56,212 nt of DNA from DASQFI01 sp035633215 (GCA_035633215.1 DASQFI010000004.1:1-56212); one strand, 5' to 3'; counted from the first letter of the stretch, positions 16,972-24,599 are shown. Translations and numbers: made by a program. Notes: generated by a model from the sequence alone, not told the origin.

Positions 16972-17199
16972 ATGCCCATTTTCGAGTACATCTGCCGCGA
17001 CTGTCAGCACCGGTTCGAGACCTTCGTCACCGGCGACCGGCAGCCGGAGTGCCCGGAGTGTCACAGCCGCGGGCTGGAGAAGCAGTGGTCCGTCTTCGCC
17101 GCGGTGTCGGGCACCAGGAGCTCGGCACGGCAGACCGAGCCCGGGCCGTGCGGGACGTGCGGGGATCCGCGCGGGCCGGGCGCGTGCAGTGTGAACTGA
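16972..17199 (+). CDS. FmdB-family zinc-ribbon protein
   Basis: 75 aa: MPIFEYICRDCQHRFE start, a CxxC (Cys9, Cys12) and CPEC zinc ribbon, a flexible linker, then a second CGTC cluster near the C-terminus. FmdB/regulatory zinc-ribbon proteins are small and of unclear function. TACAAT (16957-16962) ends nine bases before the ATG with no Shine-Dalgarno, consistent with a leaderless or nearly leaderless mRNA. Confidence 0.88.
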   Translation: MPIFEYICRDCQHRFETFVTGDRQPECPECHSRGLEKQWSVFAAVSGTRSSARQTEPGPCGTCGDPRGPGACSVN

Positions 17200-17261
17200 C
17201 GTCCGCCGGTCGATCTGCCACCGGAAGGCCACGGCGCCACAGCGGACATCTAACCATTCAG

Positions 17262-17900
17262 ATGAAATACGTCGTCGGATTCGTGGGATTCGCCCTGCTC
17301 GCGGCGACGCCCGCCGCGCAGACGCCGCCAGCCGCGGACCAGCTCGCGCGCCAGCTTCAGGCGCGCTACGACAAGGTCAAGGACTTTACGGCCGACTTCA
17401 CGCAGACGTTTCGCGGCATCGCGCTGCCTCAGCAGACGACCGAGCGCGGCCAAGTGAAAGTGAAGAAGCCGTACCGGATGCGCTGGACGTATACCGCGCC
17501 GGAGAGAAAAGAGCTCATTGCCGACAGCCTGCAGTTCTGGGACTTTCGCCCAGTCGACAAGGTCGTCATCGTCCGCCCGATGCCCAAGGAGGGCGAAGCG
17601 TCAACAGCCCTGCTCTTCCTGGCGGGCCGAGGCAATCTGACGCGCGACTTCGCCGCGTCGCTGCCGCCGTCCCATCCCGATGGCGAGTGGCATCTGAAGC
17701 TCGTGCCGAAGGCCCCGCAAGCCGACTTCACGTCTCTCGTGGTTCAGGTCGATCGCGCGACGATGGCGCTGCGTGGGCTGGTCAAGACCGACGACACCGG
17801 CGTCTGGACGTACAGGTTCCTGAACCTCAAGGAAAACGTCGGCCTGCCCGACAAGGCGTTCGTGTTCACGCCGCCCGCGGGCGTCGAAATCATTCGATAA
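17262..17900 (+). CDS. lolA: outer-membrane lipoprotein carrier protein LolA
   Basis: 212 aa from the ATG at 17262; the open frame reads further back but that part is non-coding. Signal peptide about 1-19 (VGFVGFALLAATPAAQ). LolA features follow: LQARYDKVKDFTADFTQTFRG, GQVKVKKPYRMRWTYT, and a C-terminal GLPDKAFVFTPPAGVEII. LolA is the periplasmic chaperone that shuttles lipoproteins to the outer membrane, which supports a diderm host. A 96-bp palindrome follows 12 bp after the stop. Confidence 0.9.
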   Translation: MKYVVGFVGFALLAATPAAQTPPAADQLARQLQARYDKVKDFTADFTQTFRGIALPQQTTERGQVKVKKPYRMRWTYTAPERKELIADSLQFWDFRPVDKVVIVRPMPKEGEASTALLFLAGRGNLTRDFAASLPPSHPDGEWHLKLVPKAPQADFTSLVVQVDRATMALRGLVKTDDTGVWTYRFLNLKENVGLPDKAFVFTPPAGVEIIR

Positions 17901-17912
17901 CGGGGACGCGCC

Positions 17913-18008
17913 GGGGACGTGGTTCGGCTGTGGAAAACTCCAAGGACATCGCCTTGGAAGCGCGCATGGCTGAGTCCTTGGAGTTTTCCACAGCCGAACC
18001 CCGTCCCC
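17913..18008. repeat. 96-bp palindrome between lolA and the MacB-type permease
   Basis: Bases 17913-17946 match the reverse complement of 17975-18008 in 33 of 34 positions (inner 26 bp perfect), with a 28-bp loop. The ends are GGGGAC/GTCCCC. The right arm ends two bases before the TACAAT hexamer (18011-18016) upstream of the permease, so it may act as both terminator for lolA and spacer for that promoter. Same size class as the 39779-39877 element but a different sequence. Confidence 0.8.
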
Positions 18009-18024
18009 TTTACAATACGGCCCC

Positions 18025-19239
18025 ATGTCGGTGCTGATGACGTTCCGGATCGCCTTTCGCGCCCTCAGCCGAAACAAGCTGCGGACAGGCTTGACCATGC
18101 TCGGCATGATCATCGGCGTGGCGGCGGTGATCACGATGGTGGCGCTCGGATCCGGCGCGCAGGCGGCGATCGAAGAACAGATTCGCGGCGCGGGCACGAA
18201 CATGATCACCGTCTTCCCGGGCAGCGTGAACACGGGCGGCGTCCGCCAGGGCGGCGGCACGGCCCGGCTCTTCCCCGCCGACGCCCAGGCGCTGCGCGAC
18301 TTGCCGGACGTCGAATACGTCTCGGAAGGCATGCAGTCGCGCCAGCAGGTGATCTACAGCAACCAGAACTGGTCGACGAACATCGTCGGCGTGAATGTGG
18401 ATTACACGCAGATCAAGTCCTGGCCGATGAAGTACGGCGCGTTCTTCACGGACAACGACGTGCACATGGCCGCCAAGGTCTGCACGCTCGGCATCAACGT
18501 CGCGACGAACCTGTTTGGCGAGGATGTCGATCCGACCGGCATCGAGATCCGCGTCCGCAATCAGCTGTTCAAGGTGCTGGGCGTCATGGCGCCGAAGGGC
18601 GCCTCGTCATCCGGCCAGAACCAGGACGATCAGATCCTCGCGCCGTACACAACCGTGATGAAGAAGCTGCAAGGGAACGAGTGGCTGAACTACATCCTGG
18701 TCTCGGCGCGATCGGCCAACGAAATGCAGCGGACGTCGGACGCGATCGCCGCGGCGATGCGGATTCAGCACAAGATCGAGCCGGGCGACGAAGACGATTT
18801 CCGGACGCAGACGCAGGACGACCTGATCGCCACACGGACGCAGGCGACGCAGACGATGACCTCGCTCCTGGCCGGCATCGCGGGCGTCTCGCTCGTCGTC
18901 GGCGGCATCGGGATCATGAACATCATGCTGGTGTCGGTCACGGAACGGACGCGCGAGATCGGCTTGCGGCTGGCGATTGGCGCGCGCGGCTCGGACGTGC
19001 TGCTCCAGTTCCTGATCGAGGCGGTCGTCATCAGCCTCCTCGGCGGCGGGATTGGCATCATGCTGGGCTTTGGCTCGTCTGAGCTCCTGCAGGCCTACCT
19101 GCGATCGCCGACGCTGATCTCGGTCAATGCGATCGTCACGGCTGTCGGATTCTCCGCACTGGTGGGGATTTTCTTCGGGTTCTACCCGGCGAGGAAAGCG
19201 GCCGCGCTGGATCCGATTGAAGCGCTCCGGTTCGAATAG
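18025..19239 (+). CDS. MacB/FtsX-type ABC transporter permease
   Basis: 404 aa. TM1 at about 20-45 (LTMLGMIIGVAAVITMVALG), a periplasmic MacB-PCD domain at about 45-250, then three TM segments of an FtsX domain at about 280-395 (MLVSVTERTREIGLRLAIGAR; a closing RKAAALDPIEALRFE). This is the standard permease of tripartite macrolide/lipoprotein-type exporters. No cognate ATPase or membrane-fusion protein is adjacent here. TACAAT (18011-18016) lies eight bases before the ATG and there is no Shine-Dalgarno, so translation may be leaderless. Confidence 0.9.
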   Translation: MSVLMTFRIAFRALSRNKLRTGLTMLGMIIGVAAVITMVALGSGAQAAIEEQIRGAGTNMITVFPGSVNTGGVRQGGGTARLFPADAQALRDLPDVEYVSEGMQSRQQVIYSNQNWSTNIVGVNVDYTQIKSWPMKYGAFFTDNDVHMAAKVCTLGINVATNLFGEDVDPTGIEIRVRNQLFKVLGVMAPKGASSSGQNQDDQILAPYTTVMKKLQGNEWLNYILVSARSANEMQRTSDAIAAAMRIQHKIEPGDEDDFRTQTQDDLIATRTQATQTMTSLLAGIAGVSLVVGGIGIMNIMLVSVTERTREIGLRLAIGARGSDVLLQFLIEAVVISLLGGGIGIMLGFGSSELLQAYLRSPTLISVNAIVTAVGFSALVGIFFGFYPARKAAALDPIEALRFE

Positions 19240-19330
19240 GCGTCAGGCCCAAGACCCAGGTCTGAAGGAACGAAGCTAAGAGGCGGCTGACGGCAAGAAA
19301 ACAGGCGATCGCGGCGACGGGAACGTCTAA

Positions 19331-19834
19331 ATGCCGCGATCAGTCATGAGTCAGTCCTGTCGCGTGTGGCTCGCGGTGCCGGTGATCATCGGAGCTTTAT
19401 CGTCTATCTCGACACCTCTCCGGAGCCCTGAGCTGACCGGGCGGCCCGAGACGTCGGCGACGATGCGGCTCAGGATCCTCGCTGCAAGTCAGGAGTTGTT
19501 CGCCAGCTCATGTGGAAATGGTGGCTATGCAGTGACATTGAATCAACTGGCAACGCCACCGCCGGGATCAACCGATGCGTTTCTTCCGGCACCAGCCACG
19601 GAATCCCACTGGCATGGCTACGTCTTTCAGCTCATACCAGCGGGCGTTGCTGGTCCTCGCGATTGTCACGGCCGACCGACGTCGCGAAGCTTCTCCGCGA
19701 CGGCTGTCCCAATCGTGTTCGGCGAGTCCGGCCGCCGGTCATTCACGGTCGTACCGGACGGCACTATCTGGTACTCAGAGACGTCCGTGGCTCCGACTGA
19801 ACCATTCGAACGGTCTGGTAACCGCATCAACTGA
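19331..19834 (+). CDS. exported pilin-like C-terminal domain protein
   Basis: 167 aa; the ATG at 19346 is an alternative start. A hydrophobic N-terminus (WLAVPVIIGALSSISTPL) is followed by AASQELFASSCGNGGYAVTL..LATPPPGS..AFLPA and later AVPIVFGESGRRSFTVVPDGTIWYS. This pattern resembles the globular C-terminal domain of type IV pilin-like/pseudopilin proteins of Acidobacteriota. The usual methylated GFTLIE helix is missing. It is probably secreted or periplasmic. It precedes the attC cluster and differs in codon use from the core genes; whether it is itself a cassette is not shown, because no attC is visible on its left. Confidence 0.55.
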   Translation: MPRSVMSQSCRVWLAVPVIIGALSSISTPLRSPELTGRPETSATMRLRILAASQELFASSCGNGGYAVTLNQLATPPPGSTDAFLPAPATESHWHGYVFQLIPAGVAGPRDCHGRPTSRSFSATAVPIVFGESGRRSFTVVPDGTIWYSETSVAPTEPFERSGNRIN

Positions 19835-19876
19835 CAAGGCCGGGCTTCGCGGAGCCTTGCTTTCCTTCCGACGACG

Positions 19877-20151
19877 ATGGCATCGTCGCCTCCCGCGAAG
19901 TCGCCCATTCGTGTACCGGTCGTAGCGACCGGGCCGAACCACCGCACATTCACGTCTCGCGCGAGCGGAAGGTCGCGAAGTTCTGGCTCGAACCGGTGGC
20001 AGTGGCGTCTGACGGCGGATTCCCTCAGAATGAGCTGAACAAGATTTCGGCGCTGGTGCAGGAGCACCGGGCCGTTCTTCTCAGGGCGTGGCATGACTTC
20101 TTCAAGTCCAACAACGGAAGCGGTGGCGGCGAAGCGGGTTCGAGTCACTGA
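19877..20151 (+). pseudogene. DUF4160 gene, frameshifted
   Basis: From about 19927 one frame encodes SDRAEPPHIHV.RE...AKFWLEPV, then NELNKISALVQEHRAVLLRAWHDFF, stopping at 20149-20151. This is the DUF4160 family. The expected N-terminus (FVYRS) is in a different frame just upstream, and the only plausible ATG (19877) is in the third, so one or two indels disrupt it. DUF4160 genes normally sit upstream of DUF2442 genes, as here. The pair is widespread in mobile DNA and integron cassettes and is often suggested to be a toxin-antitoxin-like module. Confidence 0.6.
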
Positions 20152-20449
20152 CGCCGCGCTCATCGTCGAGCTCCAAGACGGCCGAAGTATGTCGGTGCGC
20201 TCAAGTGGTACCCGCGGCTTGCCGAAGGGCGGCCAAACGAGCGACGCAAGTGGAAGCTCATTGGTCCGGGAATTGGCATTCACTGGCCCGACTTGGACGA
20301 AGACACTTCAGTCGAGGGCCTTCTGCTTGGTCGACCATCAGCGGAGAGTGCGGCATCGTTGGAGCGGTGGCGGGCATCTCGCCGGCGTCCGGCTAACAAA
20401 CGAATGGAGCCGGCGCGCTCTGGATCGCGAAAGCGCACGGCTCATTCGT
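20093..20449 (+). pseudogene. DUF2442 gene, frameshifted, ending inside attC
   Basis: The first part (frame 2, from about 20132) reads VRVTDAALIVELQDGRSMSV. At about 20198 the frame changes: from 20200 frame 1 continues LKWYPRLAEGRPNERRKWKLI, GIHWPDLDEDTSVEGLLLG, a clear DUF2442 C-terminus. One missing base explains the break. The frame-1 tail runs into the attC site at 20391-20460 and stops about 20449, as is common for cassette genes. Partner of the DUF4160 gene. Natural decay or a base error cannot be distinguished here. Confidence 0.6.
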
Positions 20450-20460
20450 GATCGTTGGGC
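20391..20460 (+). mobile_element. integron attC site 1
   Basis: Outer boxes GGCTAAC (20391-20397) and GTTGGGC (20454-20460; fits GTTRRRY). Inner stem ACGAATGGAGCCG (20400-20412) against CGGCTCATTCGT (20438-20449): the left strand carries one extra G, the unpaired extrahelical base expected of attC. The left outer box is slightly degenerate. Orientation puts it 3' of the DUF4160/DUF2442 genes. Confidence 0.75.
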
Positions 20461-20509
20461 CGCCGGAGACAATCTGAACGGACACGTTTGATCCTGAAGG
20501 AGAGGACAA

Positions 20510-20992
20510 ATGCACACACGCACACTTCGATGCGCCACAGTTCTCGCGATCTTCGTCGCGCTATTCGGGATCCGTTCGGCTGCTCAAGCTACCGATCCGA
20601 TCATCGGCACATGGGTACTGAATGTCGCCAAGTCGAAATTCAGCCCAGGCCCGGCGCCGAAGAGCGAATCGCGCACGTACGTTGTGGCGGGTCAGGAGAT
20701 CAAGGCGACCTCCACAGGCGTGGGCGCCGACGGGAAGCCCACCGCTGGGGAGTGGATAATTGTCAACGACGGCAGGGACACGGCACTGACGGGCAATCCG
20801 GACGCCGATGTGCTTTCACTGAAACGAACCGACGCCTTCTCCACGGAGTTCACCCTGAAGAAGGCCGGCAAGGTGGTCATCACTGGCACGCGAACGATCT
20901 CGCGAGACGGTAAGGTCATGACCATCACAAACAAGGGAACCAACGCCAAGGGCCAGACGATCAACGACGTCCTGGTGTTCGAGAAGCGCTGA
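20510..20992 (+). CDS. exported hypothetical protein (cassette gene)
   Basis: 160 aa with AAGGAGAGG upstream. Signal peptide about 1-26 (VLAIFVALFGIRSAAQA). The mature domain begins DPIIGTWVLNVAKSKFSPGPAPKS and continues as beta-strand-rich sequence (ADGKPTAGEWIIVNDGRDT, ITGTRTISRDGKVMTITNKG). It resembles the small lipocalin-like/avidin-like exported proteins frequent in soil bacteria. It is the only gene between attC sites 1 and 2, the classical one-gene cassette layout. Function unknown. Confidence 0.8.
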   Translation: MHTRTLRCATVLAIFVALFGIRSAAQATDPIIGTWVLNVAKSKFSPGPAPKSESRTYVVAGQEIKATSTGVGADGKPTAGEWIIVNDGRDTALTGNPDADVLSLKRTDAFSTEFTLKKAGKVVITGTRTISRDGKVMTITNKGTNAKGQTINDVLVFEKR

Positions 20993-21018
20993 GATAGTCG
21001 CAGTTGGCAACAGGCGCG

Positions 21019-21090
21019 GCCCAACACGGGCTGGACCCGACGGCGCAGATCTGACGCTGACGCGCCGCGGGTCAGCCCTGTCCGTTAGGC
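21019..21090 (+). mobile_element. integron attC site 2
   Basis: Outer boxes GCCCAAC (21019-21025; fits RYYYAAC) and GTTAGGC (21084-21090; fits GTTRRRY). Inner stem ACGGGCTGGACCC (21026-21038) against GGGTCAGCCCTGT (21069-21081), with an extrahelical G on the left strand. It starts 27 bp after the stop of the 160-aa cassette gene. The next coding frame begins 15 bp after GTTAGGC. Confidence 0.85.
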
Positions 21091-21105
21091 ATAGATCAGT
21101 GAAGT

Positions 21106-21771
21106 GTGCTCGTGGAACAAGAGGCACCGGCTGTGACTGGTGAGCCCGCGAACCCGCCCATTCCCGTTCCAGATCGCCGGAGACGCTGGCCTTACTTGAT
21201 CGCGCTGCCTCTGGGCGCGGCCATCCTCGTGTGGAGCCTGAACTACATGCTCGTTCAACGAGGCGTCAGTCAGGCGCTCAACTCTGACGCAAGGAACGCT
21301 GGGTACTCCATCTCTGCCCACTACCGTTTCTATGTCGAGCCATCGACGTTGGTTCTGGACTTGCGTGACGTGTCCGCGGCCGCTCCGCTGCACCTCTTCC
21401 GAGGTCTTTTCCAGTCCGCCACGGCTCTCGAATCGGCTGGTTGGCGGATCGTAGCTACGCGCAACTCAAGGCTGACCCGAGCCATCCATCCCTACATTTC
21501 AAGAGAATCGGCAGGCTTTGGTCAGCCCGCGTCGGTCTTCACTATCGAGCGTAGGCTTCGACCCTCCGAAGTGTTTTCAAGAACATCCTCGGGAAGGCGT
21601 GCCGATGGTGGACCTCCTGGTGGACGCCGAGAACTTGATTCCGAGGCTCGCATCCGTTCAGGCCGGGCTTTGAGAAGTACGTGGGTGTACTTCGAGAGAC
21701 CGTTGACGCCCTCGTTCGAAGACAGCGATTGCTCGTCGAAGGGGCACGTGGCGGTCGAGGGAACCCAATGA
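21106..21771 (+). pseudogene. membrane-anchored hypothetical protein, probably frameshifted
   Basis: GTG start. The first about 110 residues look genuine: a proline-rich cytosolic tail, one TM segment (YLIALPLGAAILVWSLNYML), then FYVEPSTLVLDLRDVSAAAPLHLFRG. After about residue 115 the protein becomes Arg/Ser-rich and non-globular, while other frames of the same DNA look coding (for example VPMVDLLVDAENLIPRLA at about 21600-21650). Several indels therefore appear to have broken one or two genes in this cassette. No known family is assigned. Confidence 0.5.
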
Positions 21772-21878
21772 CATGGCAGGCCTTCCAAGAAGCCGAACGC
21801 GACTATGAAAGAGCAATCGGGCGGTACAAGATCGCCGGTCTCGATTTGAACAACGCGGCCCCAATGATTTTCGGCTGA
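21681..21878 (+). pseudogene. C-terminal fragment of a cassette hypothetical protein
   Basis: This frame encodes a helical, coiled-coil-like tail (GVLRETVDALVRRQRLLVEG, then TWQAFQEAERDYERAIGRY). A one-base shift at about 21665 would join it to the preceding coding-like segment VDLLVDAENLIPRLASVQ in another frame. It is likely the intact 3' end of a gene whose 5' part is damaged. Function unknown. Confidence 0.4.
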
Positions 21879-21926
21879 GGGATGCAAGAGGGTCGGGCCA
21901 TCTAACATCAACCAGGAGCAAGAAAC

Positions 21927-22268
21927 ATGTTTGCGCAACTCATGGGGCTCAAGACCATCTCACCCGGTGACCTGCAGCAAATGATTCAAGAACAGCAGGT
22001 GACGGTCATCGACGTCAATTCTCGTCAAAGCTGGGCAAAGGCGCATGTTCCTGGCGCATTGAATCTGGATCCTGCCGACTACAAGGACAGTGATCTACCG
22101 CCTGACAAAGAGTCGAGCCTGGTGTTCTATTGCTCGAATCCCATGTGCAGAAAGGCACCCAATGCGGCTCGCCGGGCCAAGAAGATGGGCTATAGCAATG
22201 TGAAGGTAATGTCAGCGGGTATCAGTGGCTGGCTTAGCGCTGAGCTACCGACAGAAGGTGGAGAGTGA
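21927..22268 (+). CDS. rhodanese-like domain protein (cassette gene)
   Basis: 113 aa with AGGAGC upstream. One complete rhodanese domain: ISPGDLQQMIQEQQVTVIDV, then AHVPGALNL and the active-site loop FYCSNPMC with the catalytic Cys in YCSNPMC. Single-domain rhodaneses move sulfane sulfur between thiol carriers. It ends 6 bp before attC site 3. Intact, in contrast to the genes on its left in the same cassette interval. Confidence 0.85.
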   Translation: MFAQLMGLKTISPGDLQQMIQEQQVTVIDVNSRQSWAKAHVPGALNLDPADYKDSDLPPDKESSLVFYCSNPMCRKAPNAARRAKKMGYSNVKVMSAGISGWLSAELPTEGGE

Positions 22269-22274
22269 GCTCGC

Positions 22275-22332
22275 GCCTAACAATGAATTCCAGCGGACGC
22301 GCTACCCGCGCCGCTGAATTCAGACGTTAGGC
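22275..22332 (+). mobile_element. integron attC site 3
   Basis: Outer boxes GCCTAAC (22275-22281) and GTTAGGC (22326-22332), both fitting consensus and mutually complementary. Inner stem GAATTCCAGCGG (22285-22296) against CCGCTGAATTC (22311-22321), with one extrahelical C. At 58 bp it is the shortest and best-formed of the three. It lies immediately 3' of the rhodanese gene. Confidence 0.9.
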
Positions 22333-22347
22333 CGACAAGAGGAGAAT

Positions 22348-22408
22348 ATGGCCACACTCCGATGCGAGGGAAGGCCGCGCGCGCGGCGTTCGCGAGCGTT
22401 CAAACGTG
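22348..22408 (+). pseudogene. remnant 5' end of a cassette gene
   Basis: After attC site 3 an ATG at 22348 has a good Shine-Dalgarno (AGAGGAGA). The following codons soon enter DNA antisense to the murA 3' end (murA stop at 22409), where the frame is a shadow. It looks like the first codons of a cassette gene cut by the junction with the chromosome. Confidence 0.35.
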
Positions 22409-23671
22409 CTATTCCCCGACCCGTTCCACTTCCGCCCCGAGCGCCTTCAGCCGCTCTACGAGGCTCGCGTAGCCACGCTCCACTGTCTCGATCTCTAGAA
22501 CGGTGCTCTCCCCATCGGCTGCCAACGCCGCGGCGATGAGCGCCATCCCCGACCGAATATCGCGGCTGTCGAGGGTGCGGCCGCGCAGTTTCGTCGGGCC
22601 TGTGATGATGATGCGGTGCGGGTCGCAGAGAAAGAGATCGGCTCGCATCGCGCTGAGCTGTTCGAGCGCGAAGAGGCGCAGCTCGTACATCCAGTCGTGC
22701 ACGAGCGTGCGGCCGTTGGCCTGCGTGGCGAGGACCGTCACGAGGCTGACGATGTCGCTGGGAAACCCCGGCCAGAGACCGGTGGTGATGCGACGCGCCG
22801 CCTGGAGCGCGGACGGACGGACGACGAACCGGCCCTCGTCGAGATCATGATCAAGCCCCATTTGCGCGAGCACGGTCACGATCGGTTCGAGGTCGGTTCG
22901 GGCGGCGCCCGTGACCTCGACTTCCCCGCCCGTAATCGCCCCGACGACTCCCCACGACGCGGCCTCGATGTAGTCGCCGCGCAGCGTCTGCGACGCCCCG
23001 CGAAGCCGCGACGGTGCCTCGATGCGCACCGTGGACGTCCCGATGCCCTCGACGCGGGCGCCCATCGCCGCCAGGAAGGTGCCGAGTTCCGCGACGTGCG
23101 GCTCGCAGGCGGCATGACGGATCTCCGTCGTGCCTTTCGCCTGGGCGGCCGCAAGCATCGCCGTCTCGGTGCCGGTCACCGAGGCTTCGAGGAGATAGAT
23201 CGACACGCCGGTCAGGCCGTCCTTCGCCTCCAGGCGGTGGCCGGCCGCGTCCTCGACGACGCGCGCGCCCATCGCGCCGAGCGCGTGGACGTGTGTCGCG
23301 ATCGTGCGGCGCGCGGGAAAGTCGCCTCCCGGCGGCGCCAGGCTCGCCCTGCCCGTGCGGCCGACGAGCGCGCCGAGCAGCAGCACCGACCCGCGAAGCC
23401 GGCCGACCAGCCGCGCGTCCGGCTCGGACGACACGACGTCGCGGCACGTCACGCGCAGCGTCGGCGTGCCCTGCCCTTCCACGTGCGCGCCGAGCGAGCG
23501 CAGCAGGTCGATCATGACCGCAACATCCCGAATGCGAGGGACGTTGCGAAGCTCGCAGGTCTCCGAGGTGAGGAGACACGCGGCCAGGAGCGGCAGCGCC
23601 GCGTTCTTGTTGCCCTCGACGGCGATGGTGCCCGAGAGCCGACGACCGCCGCGAATCGTGAGATCAGCCAA
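22409..23671 (-). CDS. murA: UDP-N-acetylglucosamine 1-carboxyvinyltransferase
   Basis: 420 aa. A TTG at 23671 overlaps the murB stop by 8 bp and gives the normal MurA N-terminus (LTIRGGRRLSGTIAVEGNKNAALP, with the conserved Lys22-Asn23). The enzyme transfers enolpyruvyl to UDP-GlcNAc, the first committed step of peptidoglycan synthesis. The flexible catalytic loop, normally GGCAIG, is PPGGDFPARR: Asp117 replaces the Cys targeted by fosfomycin, as in naturally resistant MurA of Mycobacterium and Chlamydia. The rest of the loop is also divergent. Last gene of the minus-strand mur operon; it abuts the attC array. Confidence 0.92.
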   Translation of the reverse strand: MADLTIRGGRRLSGTIAVEGNKNAALPLLAACLLTSETCELRNVPRIRDVAVMIDLLRSLGAHVEGQGTPTLRVTCRDVVSSEPDARLVGRLRGSVLLLGALVGRTGRASLAPPGGDFPARRTIATHVHALGAMGARVVEDAAGHRLEAKDGLTGVSIYLLEASVTGTETAMLAAAQAKGTTEIRHAACEPHVAELGTFLAAMGARVEGIGTSTVRIEAPSRLRGASQTLRGDYIEAASWGVVGAITGGEVEVTGAARTDLEPIVTVLAQMGLDHDLDEGRFVVRPSALQAARRITTGLWPGFPSDIVSLVTVLATQANGRTLVHDWMYELRLFALEQLSAMRADLFLCDPHRIIITGPTKLRGRTLDSRDIRSGMALIAAALAADGESTVLEIETVERGYASLVERLKALGAEVERVGE

Positions 23672-24599
23672 GAAACACCACCTCGTCCCGCAACTCGACG
23701 CCGAAGCGTTCCCGAACGGCCTCGCGCGCGCGTTCAACGAGCGCCCGGATGTCGCGTGCCGTTGCGTGCCCGTCGTTGACGATGAAGTTGGCGTGGTCGG
23801 ATGAGATCCGCGCGCCTCCGATGCGATGCCCCTTGAGCCCGGCGCGATCGACGAGCGCGCCCGCCGACCACGGCAGGCCGTCCGGCAGCCGATCGTGCGA
23901 CGGATCCGGGTTCTGAAACACGCAACCCGCGCTCGGCATCGCCAGCGGTTGGGTGCCCTTTCGATACGCCAGGGACTCACGTGCCGTCTTGCGCAGGGAG
24001 TCGGGCGCGCTCGGCACCACGGCGAACTCCGCCCATGCCAGCACCTCGCGCGTGCGTTTCAGGCGGCTCGTGTCGTAGGCGAATTCCATCTCGGCGGCCG
24101 GCACCGTCGCGCTGTCTCCCGTGGGAGTGACGAGCATTGCCGAGGTGAGGAGGTCGCCGATATTTCTCCCGCCAAAATGCGCGTTGCCGTAGATGGCGCC
24201 TCCAACCGTCCCGGGCGTGCCGGCCCAGGCTTCGAGCCCCGCGAGGCCGTGCGAGATCGTCCATCGGACCAGGCCGTTGATCGTCACGCCGGCTTCCGCG
24301 CGGACGTGCGCGGGATCAGGCTGAGAGATCCCGTTGAGCTGCACGCGCAGCACAATCCCACGAACGCCCTCGTCGGCAATCACGACGTTCGAGCCGCCGC
24401 CGAGCACGGTCACCGGTACTGCTTCTGCCCCGGCCGCGCGGAGCACACCGGTCAGTTGGGCCGTCGTGCTGACATCGATCAGCCAATCGGCGGGCCCGCC
24501 CACGCGAAAGGTGGTGAGCGGCGCGAGCGGCGCGTTCGCTCGGATCTGGGCGGGATCGAGGAGCGCGCGCAGCACCGCTTCCAGGCCAGGCTCGTTCAT
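23664..24599 (-). CDS. murB: UDP-N-acetylenolpyruvoylglucosamine reductase
   Basis: 311 aa from the ATG at 24599. FAD/NADPH enzyme making UDP-MurNAc. FAD-binding motifs TTFRVGGPADWLI and LGGGSNVVIADEGVRGIVL, the GTPGTVGGAIYGNA segment, then RESLAYRKGTQPL and AGCVFQNP, in which the usual general-acid Ser is Cys, a substitution met in other MurB proteins. C-terminus ISSDHANFIVNDG is typical of type II-like MurB. Overlaps murA by 8 bp; an 85-bp gap with direct repeats separates it from mpl. Confidence 0.93.
   Translation of the reverse strand: MNEPGLEAVLRALLDPAQIRANAPLAPLTTFRVGGPADWLIDVSTTAQLTGVLRAAGAEAVPVTVLGGGSNVVIADEGVRGIVLRVQLNGISQPDPAHVRAEAGVTINGLVRWTISHGLAGLEAWAGTPGTVGGAIYGNAHFGGRNIGDLLTSAMLVTPTGDSATVPAAEMEFAYDTSRLKRTREVLAWAEFAVVPSAPDSLRKTARESLAYRKGTQPLAMPSAGCVFQNPDPSHDRLPDGLPWSAGALVDRAGLKGHRIGGARISSDHANFIVNDGHATARDIRALVERAREAVRERFGVELRDEVVFLG

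Noticed and set aside
19240..19330. A fourth attC or attI site left of the pilin-like gene
   Set aside because: A GTCTAAATGCC string resembles an attC end, but no paired box or stem was found.
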